From: Clostridia bacterium
GTDB lineage: Bacteria > Bacillota > Clostridia > Christensenellales > UBA1242
Assembly: GCA_017616705.1 (NCBI GenBank)
Contig: JAFZXQ010000060.1
Span: forward strand, 1-16,734
Length of the DNA: 16,734 nucleotides
Reading direction: 5' to 3'
Shown: positions 12,779 to 16,734 of the stretch, piece after piece
Numbering within the stretch: position 1 is the stretch's first letter
Layout of the letters: every line of letters begins with the position of its first letter
Program-made: the position numbers and the translations under genes
The notes under the pieces: generated by a model
Seen by the model: the letters and a program-made list of their open reading frames with translations, nothing else
Database searches by the model: none
Told to the model about the DNA's origin: nothing

Positions 12779-13864
12779 TTAATTAACGCTATTAAAATAG
12801 TCTAAAACGCTTGAATTCTCGCCCGTTTTAATCTTTCCTGATGAAAGACAAATTATTGAAAGACTAGCATTGTTTTCATAAGAATTAGCCAAAAATAATA
12901 ACCTTTTTAAATCAACAAGGCTAGAGTTTGTTGCTTTATTTTTAAAATAGTCAACAAGCGCTTCAAGCCAATCAATAACTAAATAAACCTGCTTGCCTTC
13001 CGTTACGCCTTTTTTAGCTGAAATTATAGCATTTTTAATTAAATAATCAACTTTTCTAGGGTCATCAGTAACAAGCGCGCAGTAATCTTCAATATTACCA
13101 GATTCTTGGTTAGTTTCTCTTTCTTTATCAACTTTAAGGTTAATAACTAACCTATTATCTTTTTTAGCAAGAGCAAAGCAGAGCGCGTCGCTTTCATTAG
13201 TTTGGTAAGTTGGGTTATCAAAAACAATAGTTCTTTTTCCCCTTGCAACCTTTATTGTTTTACTTCCAAGCGCAATCTTTTCAATAGCATTGTTTTCAAC
13301 TTCGTTAAGCCTGTTAAAAATTATTTCAGCCTCACTTAACTCTTGGCCATTAACGCTTGCTATCTTAGAAACTTCCTTAATTTGAGCGTTTTTATTAACA
13401 AGCAAATATTTAACTTCGTCATAATCTTTAAGGCCATAATCTCTAGATAACCCCTCGCTAACAAAAGCGTCATCAGCGCTGTCAACATAAGGGAATTTTT
13501 TAATTTTAAAACCTGTTTTGCCTTTAATAGCAAAACCCGTTAAATAGTTTAAATCATTACCAACTAAATATGAATTTTCATCATGTTGGCTAGCAACAGA
13601 ACTCATTGCTGGGTTATAAATGCTATCAAAAGAAAGCCCCATTTCATGAAATTTTGAAATGTCGCGCTGTTTGCTTGGCCTTCCGCGGTTATCCTTTTTA
13701 AGCTCTGGTAAAGTTTTACCGGTGATAATAGCCGTTATTTTTTCAATAAGCTCTGGCTTTTTAAGAGTTGATGGAGCTCTAACACCAATTGAAGCACCAA
13801 GCGCTCTTAATTCTTGAATGTTAATAAGGTTTAGGTTAGCCTGACTTGTTATATCTAATTCCAC
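12779..13864 (-). CDS. Degenerate Rho-like protein (Rho N-terminal domain, apparent loss of ATPase motif)
   Basis: 361 residues. Residues 12-50 (NIQELRALGASIGV, then KKPELIEKITAII) are a Rho N-terminal helical domain, followed by a GRPSK basic hook at 61-65. Residues about 106-172 follow the Rho cold-shock RNA-binding domain: GFKIKKFPYVDSADDAFVS, then YGLKDYDEV and a VNG turn. Residues 204-340 track the Rho ATPase core. RGKRTIVFDNPTYQTNE occupies the place of GQRGLIVxPPKAGKT but lacks the Walker A lysine and Thr. DDPRKVDYLIKNAIISAKK matches the helix before Walker B. VYLVIDWLEAL and YENNASLSIICL match Walker B and the strand after it. The C-terminal part with the arginine finger is absent. 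So it is probably a non-hydrolysing Rho paralogue. GTG start with GAGGAG seven bases upstream; first gene of an operon with pnuC. The Rho_N assignment is firm, the rest was aligned by eye. Confidence 0.75.
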   Translation of the reverse strand: MELDITSQANLNLINIQELRALGASIGVRAPSTLKKPELIEKITAIITGKTLPELKKDNRGRPSKQRDISKFHEMGLSFDSIYNPAMSSVASQHDENSYLVGNDLNYLTGFAIKGKTGFKIKKFPYVDSADDAFVSEGLSRDYGLKDYDEVKYLLVNKNAQIKEVSKIASVNGQELSEAEIIFNRLNEVENNAIEKIALGSKTIKVARGKRTIVFDNPTYQTNESDALCFALAKKDNRLVINLKVDKERETNQESGNIEDYCALVTDDPRKVDYLIKNAIISAKKGVTEGKQVYLVIDWLEALVDYFKNKATNSSLVDLKRLLFLANSYENNASLSIICLSSGKIKTGENSSVLDYFNSVN

Positions 13865-13884
13865 TCCACTTCTCCTCTTAGGTT

Positions 13885-13913
13885 ATTCTACCATTAATTT
13901 CTAATATTTTCAA
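13885..13913 (-). promoter_or_regulatory. Sigma-A promoter of the Rho-like gene and pnuC
   Basis: TTGAAA (13913-13908), a 17-base spacer ending in TGG, and TAGAAT (13890-13885). GAGGAG begins seven bases after the -10, so the leader is minimal. Confidence 0.75.
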
Positions 13914-13923
13914 ATATTTTCTT

Positions 13924-13942
13924 ATATTTTATCATAAAATAT
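13924..13942. repeat. AT-only 19-bp palindrome at the end of spoIIR
   Basis: ATATTTTAT, a central C, then ATAAAATAT: a perfect dyad that includes the spoIIR stop codon (13932-13934) and lies just upstream of the Rho-like gene promoter. It lacks the GC stem of a terminator. It could be an operator, a weak terminator or chance in AT-rich DNA. Confidence 0.5.
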
Positions 13943-14480
13943 TCAAATTCTTTAAAATTTCGACAATCTTTGATTTATAGGTTATCGCGTTTGTGCCAGT
14001 ATTTTCCGCGCCTATAAAGCATAATGGCGGATAAACAACACACCACCAATTATCCCCAACGCCTTGCCCTAATTCAACAATTAAAGCGTCATAAACTCCC
14101 TCGTCTAAAACTAAATCATTATAAGCGCGCGTTGGGAAATATTCATCATTAATTTTAGAATGAGCGCCATAATAAAAACCATTTTCTTTCAAAACCCTAT
14201 CAGCAACGCTATCAATTTTTGATAAATTTTTTGCAATTGCATTATGAGCGTCTCTGACTGTGGAGCACTCACTTATTATTGGCGTAAGGTAATCAACAAC
14301 GGCATTTTTAACCTTTAATTTTACTTCCTGGTCAGCGCTTGAATTTGAATTTGCCCTAATATGAATTCTAACGTAAGCCTCTTTTCTAATTGCCGAAGCG
14401 TTAGAGTTTTTGGGAACAACGACAAACATAACACTAACAATTAAAATGATAAAACCTAAAACAACAATAAACTTTTTCAT
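13932..14480 (-). CDS. spoIIR: Stage II sporulation protein R
   Basis: 182 residues. SpoIIR is made in the forespore, exported across the membrane, and triggers the SpoIIGA protease to process pro-sigma-E in the mother cell (Bacillus and Clostridium knowledge). A signal or anchor sequence lies at residues 4-23. The hallmark RIHIRANSNSSADQEVKLKV spans 38-57, FPTRAYNDLVL 115-125 and NWWCVVYPPLCF 144-155, all in the usual order, so the gene looks complete and functional. GAGG lies five bases before the ATG. The upstream sipL terminator isolates it. A GGAAATAATA sequence upstream fits a forespore sigma-F -10. It stands alone, followed by the divergently regulated Rho-like operon in the same direction. 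Confidence 0.96.
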   Translation of the reverse strand: MKKFIVVLGFIILIVSVMFVVVPKNSNASAIRKEAYVRIHIRANSNSSADQEVKLKVKNAVVDYLTPIISECSTVRDAHNAIAKNLSKIDSVADRVLKENGFYYGAHSKINDEYFPTRAYNDLVLDEGVYDALIVELGQGVGDNWWCVVYPPLCFIGAENTGTNAITYKSKIVEILKNLNIL

Positions 14481-14494
14481 AAAAACCTCATTAA

Positions 14495-14504
14495 TATTAT
14501 TTCC
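14495..14504 (-). promoter_or_regulatory. Possible sigma-F -10 element of spoIIR
   Basis: GGAAATAATA matches the GGNNANAHTR sigma-F -10 consensus at every position. The best -35 (TTTTA, 13 bases upstream) is poor in sequence and spacing, and the predicted start would lie at the edge of the ribosome binding site. Expected biology (spoIIR is a sigma-F gene) supports it more than the -35 does. Confidence 0.4.
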
Positions 14505-14527
14505 GCAATTTTAGGTTTAAAAAATGA

Positions 14528-14564
14528 AAAAAGTGCCGAAATTTTTAAATTTTCAGCACTTTTT
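14528..14564 (-). terminator. Rho-independent terminator of the sipL-like gene
   Basis: A fourteen-pair stem with one G-U pair (AAAAAGTGCTGAAA with TTTCGGCACTTTTT on the minus strand), an eight-base loop and a terminal T-run. It begins six bases after the stop codon. Confidence 0.9.
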
Positions 14565-14569
14565 GGCGT

Positions 14570-16027
14570 TTATTCTTCAAAGTTTGCAGTTTTGGGGAAA
14601 TAAACAAAAACCTTATCTCCCTTGGCTAGAGAGTCTGTGTTTTCATTTTGACTAGCAACAACACTAGGATTAACTTTAAGGGCCCTGCAAACGTCAAACA
14701 GCGTTTCATTCTCTTTAACGACATACATTTTCATATCGCTTTCATCAACAATTTCGCTAATTTCTTCAAGGTTTGAAACATAATTTAGGTTAGTTTCTTT
14801 AACGCTTGAAACTTGGCTAGCAAAAACATAATTTATTTCAAGTTCTTTACCGCCCCTATTATGATAACTAGAAACGATAGCTTGGGCGTTTTCTTTGACT
14901 TCGCCTGAAATTATAACCGGCACATTTTCATTAATGCTAATAATATTGCCCTCTCTATCTTTAAGTGAAACGATAGTTAAAACAACTCCTTCATTATTCC
15001 CTGAAAGATAAGTTTGGCAAGCATTAACTGAAACAATTTCATCAAATTCTGGGTAGTTTTCAATATTAATTACGCTGTCAGCATATTGGTTTTTTGATGG
15101 CTCACTAAAATAACTATTAACGCAGTCAGCGGTTAAAACAGTGTTTGTTTCGCTAACAGTGCTAAACGCGTCAATAACCTGGGTTATCGTTTTTTCTTGA
15201 TAACAATAACTAATTGCATTAAAACTTGCTATAAGGCTAATATTTGTCTCATTTTCTGCGTTTTCGTTTGAGTTTATTGTTGCGCTTAAATTTGATAGAT
15301 ATAAACTAACATTAGCGTTATCATCAGGCGTCGCTCCGCTAATTGCCAATTCTTGTTTAAACGGAATCTCTTTAACTGAAGTTGTTAAATCGTCGCCTGT
15401 TTTATAAGTTAACTTAACGTTTAAAACTCCACTAGCAACAACCATATTTTCTTCGCTAGAAACTTCTAAAACATTAACAATACCGCTAGCCAAAACAACT
15501 TCTTCAATAACTTTTGGCTCTTTGATCTCCTCAGTTAAAGTAAATTCCTCGCTTGAAGCGCAAGAAAGGTTTAAAATGGTTTTGTCTTCGGTTTTTGTTA
15601 CAACATTATCATCATTATCACTAATTTGACAAATATTTGTTTCTTGCTGGCCAAAACAATCAACTTTAACATTAAAACTAACCCTTGCTTCATTTTCAAC
15701 AATTGTTAAACTGCTGTCATTAACCATTGGGCTAAGCCAAATGTCTGTTAAATTGCCCTTTTCAAAACTTGAAGCAAACTCAACATTTTCTCTTGCTCCG
15801 CTAACCTCATTATCAGCGCTTAAAAACATAACGCTAACGCAAGCATTTCCTGAAAAATTAACAACATCGCCTACTTCTTCAACGCTTGTTATTCTTGGTG
15901 TAACCTGGTAGCCCATGATCTGCTTTGGTGAACCAACCGAAGCCAAAACCTTATCTTTTACATTAACTTGGCAGGCCTCAACCTTCTTTTGAACTCTAAA
16001 ATTGGTTTCTGTTTGTGAAAACGCCAT
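14570..16027 (-). CDS. sipL: SipL-type DUF3794 (SPOCS) / LysM spore coat morphogenetic protein
   Basis: 485 residues. In C. difficile, SipL binds the coat morphogenetic ATPase SpoIVA through its LysM domain and is needed to build the coat around the forespore. Three beta-rich SPOCS/DUF3794-like repeats can be followed at about residues 25-125, 160-285 and 300-410. Matching landmarks include LASVGSPKQIMGYQVTPRI at 28-46, where repeats start, and VNACQTYLSG at 334-343. The LysM domain covers 433-478: KMYVVKENETLFDVCRALKVNPSVVASQNEN, given here as landmarks YVVKENETLFDV and KGDKVFVYFP. GGAGGG lies six bases before the ATG. It follows veg at 68 bases and has a mother-cell (sigma-E) type promoter candidate in the gap. 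There is no signal peptide, as expected for a mother-cell protein. SipL is preferred over other DUF3794 proteins because of the C-terminal LysM and context. Confidence 0.87.
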   Translation of the reverse strand: MAFSQTETNFRVQKKVEACQVNVKDKVLASVGSPKQIMGYQVTPRITSVEEVGDVVNFSGNACVSVMFLSADNEVSGARENVEFASSFEKGNLTDIWLSPMVNDSSLTIVENEARVSFNVKVDCFGQQETNICQISDNDDNVVTKTEDKTILNLSCASSEEFTLTEEIKEPKVIEEVVLASGIVNVLEVSSEENMVVASGVLNVKLTYKTGDDLTTSVKEIPFKQELAISGATPDDNANVSLYLSNLSATINSNENAENETNISLIASFNAISYCYQEKTITQVIDAFSTVSETNTVLTADCVNSYFSEPSKNQYADSVINIENYPEFDEIVSVNACQTYLSGNNEGVVLTIVSLKDREGNIISINENVPVIISGEVKENAQAIVSSYHNRGGKELEINYVFASQVSSVKETNLNYVSNLEEISEIVDESDMKMYVVKENETLFDVCRALKVNPSVVASQNENTDSLAKGDKVFVYFPKTANFEE

Positions 16028-16054
16028 AATCTTCCCTCCATACCCGTTTTTAGA

Positions 16055-16083
16055 ATTCTATGCTAAAAAGTTTTGATTATGAC
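16055..16083 (-). promoter_or_regulatory. Candidate sigma-E promoter of the sipL-like gene
   Basis: GTCATAAT (16083-16076), a 13-base spacer and CATAGAAT (16062-16055), each close to the sigma-E boxes (about GTCATATT and CATACAAT). The start would lie about 20 bases before GGAGGG. C. difficile sipL is in the sigma-E regulon, which fits. Confidence 0.5.
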
Positions 16084-16095
16084 GATTATTAAAAA

Positions 16096-16338
16096 TTATT
16101 TGTTTCTTGTTACTTTAACCTGACCGCACAAAACTTCATTATATGAAAAACTTAAATAGTCTTGAGCGATTGGGTTATCAATTTTAACTGTAAAAAGATT
16201 AGGATAAATACTTTCAATAATTCCGGTATATTTTTGAATGCGCTTTCGGCCTTTGGTTACGTTCATTTTAACGCTTTCGCCCTTCATACTCTTAATTTGC
16301 TCGGCAATATCATTTAAGTTTATTGAATTTTTTCTCAT
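16096..16338 (-). CDS. veg: Veg family protein
   Basis: 80 residues, the usual size of Veg (DUF1021). Veg is a small cytoplasmic protein; in B. subtilis it is strongly expressed in growth and affects biofilm formation and spore outgrowth. The family features are GESVKMNVTKGRKRIQKYTGIIE, read here as KGRKRIQKYTGIIESIYP at 29-46, and then a beta-barrel-like FTVKIDNP and a SYNEVLCGQVKV C-terminus. GAGGTG lies five bases before the ATG. It sits between the acidic-protein terminator and the sipL-like gene, in the same order as clostridial veg-sipL pairs and near where Bacillus has it (after ksgA). I found no clear promoter in the 50 bases upstream. Confidence 0.93.
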   Translation of the reverse strand: MRKNSINLNDIAEQIKSMKGESVKMNVTKGRKRIQKYTGIIESIYPNLFTVKIDNPIAQDYLSFSYNEVLCGQVKVTRNK

Positions 16339-16388
16339 AAATTCACCTCACAAAAATTTTTGCCAAACAATAACTTTTTAAACAAAAA

Positions 16389-16416
16389 AAGAAAACCCTA
16401 ATTAAAGAGTTTTCTT
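16389..16416 (-). terminator. Rho-independent terminator of the acidic-protein gene
   Basis: On the minus strand, AAGAAAACTC pairs with GGGTTTTCTT (one G-U pair), with an eight-base loop and seven Ts. It follows the stop codon at 16426 by nine bases and precedes veg. Confidence 0.88.
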
Positions 16417-16425
16417 AAAAATCAA

Positions 16426-16734
16426 TTATTCGTCGTCCTCGTCATCGTCAAGTTTGTCGTCATCTTCGTCGTCAAGCTCGTCATCATCAAAATCGTCTGG
16501 GTTAACATATTCAAAGTCGTCGTCATCTTGGATAGACTCACCAAATGAATCGTCATCATCTTCGTCGTCGTCTTCGTCATCAAAGTCATCTTCGTCATCA
16601 CCAAGTTCGCTAAGGCTTATAATTTCAACGTCATCATCTTCTGGTTTAAGGTCGTCAATTGAAGTTGTTTCTTCGCCACCTTCTTCATCACCATCAGAAC
16701 CAAGTTTTGAATCGTCGCGCTCATCAACAATATC
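16426..16734 (-). CDS. Highly acidic C-terminal region of a protein cut by the right edge
   Basis: 102 residues are visible in frame to a TAA at 16426-16428. About 60 of them are Asp or Glu, in runs such as DDEDDDEDDDD, broken by short hydrophobic words (VEIISLSELG, FEYVNPDDF). No start codon of the gene is in the window. An acidic, unstructured tail of this size after a small folded domain is typical of the RNA polymerase delta subunit (RpoE) of Firmicutes, whose tail displaces nucleic acid from the enzyme. However, the N-terminal domain is not visible, and other acidic-tailed proteins are possible. The +1 frame across the same GAC/GAT repeats is a Thr/Met-rich artefact. A strong terminator follows the stop. 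Confidence 0.7.
   Translation of the reverse strand, partial: DIVDERDDSKLGSDGDEEGGEETTSIDDLKPEDDDVEIISLSELGDDEDDFDDEDDDEDDDDSFGESIQDDDDFEYVNPDDFDDDELDDEDDDKLDDDEDDE

Noticed and set aside
12774..12800. NAD-related riboswitch or operator upstream of pnuC
   Set aside because: Only five bases separate the genes, so there is no room, and I saw no such structure upstream of the Rho-like gene either.
16422..16604. Met/Thr-rich frame MVMTKMTLMTKTTTKM
   Set aside because: Frame-shifted reading of the GAC/GAT repeats of the acidic C-terminus; the frame that is open to the window edge is the Asp/Glu-rich one.
1..16734. CRISPR arrays, tRNA or rRNA genes, insertion sequences, attachment sites
   Set aside because: No repeat-spacer periodicity, no cloverleaf, no transposase or integrase and no flanking direct repeats were found on either strand.

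Overview
The window looks like a chromosomal segment of a low-GC, endospore-forming Firmicute, most likely an uncultured Clostridia-class lineage. Evidence: AT-rich DNA, strong GGAGG-type ribosome binding sites, sigma-A promoters (TTGACA-N17-TATAAT upstream of greA), and sporulation genes (spoIIR, a sipL-type DUF3794/LysM gene, spmA, spmB). It also carries genes of the Bacillus holB-ricT-yabB-tatD-ksgA-veg neighbourhood. The taxonomic placement is inference; no rRNA or other phylogenetic marker was compared.

Layout. 1-982 (minus): a KAP-type P-loop NTPase running off the left edge, with a perfect 22-bp dyad over its promoter; this is the most accessory-looking gene. 1111-1479 (plus): a desulfoferrodoxin-type superoxide reductase. 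1514-2522 (minus): two overlapping genes of unknown function. 2662-3192 (plus): a DUF4364 winged-helix protein. 3235-5472 (minus): a lipoprotein with a beta-propeller-like body and an unrecognised protein. 5560-7215 (minus): ksgA and tatD. 7271-8358 (plus): spmA-spmB. 8351-11015 (minus): holB-ricT-ferredoxin-trmN6, an operon in which every gene overlaps the next. 11078-11548 (minus): greA. 11715-11978 (plus): a small acidic-ended protein. 12003-13864 (minus): a degenerate Rho-like protein followed by pnuC. 13932-14480 (minus): spoIIR. 14570-16338 (minus): veg followed by the sipL-like gene. 16426-16734 (minus): the highly acidic C-terminus of a protein cut by the right edge.

How the genes fit together. 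Most of the window is core housekeeping: replication clamp loading (holB), [Fe-S] RNA-maturation factor RicT, rRNA and tRNA methylation (ksgA, trmN6), a TatD nuclease, transcript-cleavage factor GreA, NAD-precursor uptake (pnuC) and oxygen defence (superoxide reductase). Forespore-to-mother-cell signalling (spoIIR), coat morphogenesis (sipL) and spore dehydration (spmAB) are interleaved with it. Intergenic spaces are tiny. Convergent genes share bidirectional terminators in which stop codons can lie, and several promoters are placed so that the predicted transcript would start at the Shine-Dalgarno sequence or at the start codon itself.

The most unusual items are a Rho-termination-factor paralogue whose ATP-binding loop appears destroyed and whose C-terminus is missing (12779-13864), and the repeated minimal-leader or leaderless promoter geometry (a -10 hexamer six nucleotides before the SD or the start codon at seven or more genes). 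Both were read by eye and were not tested computationally.
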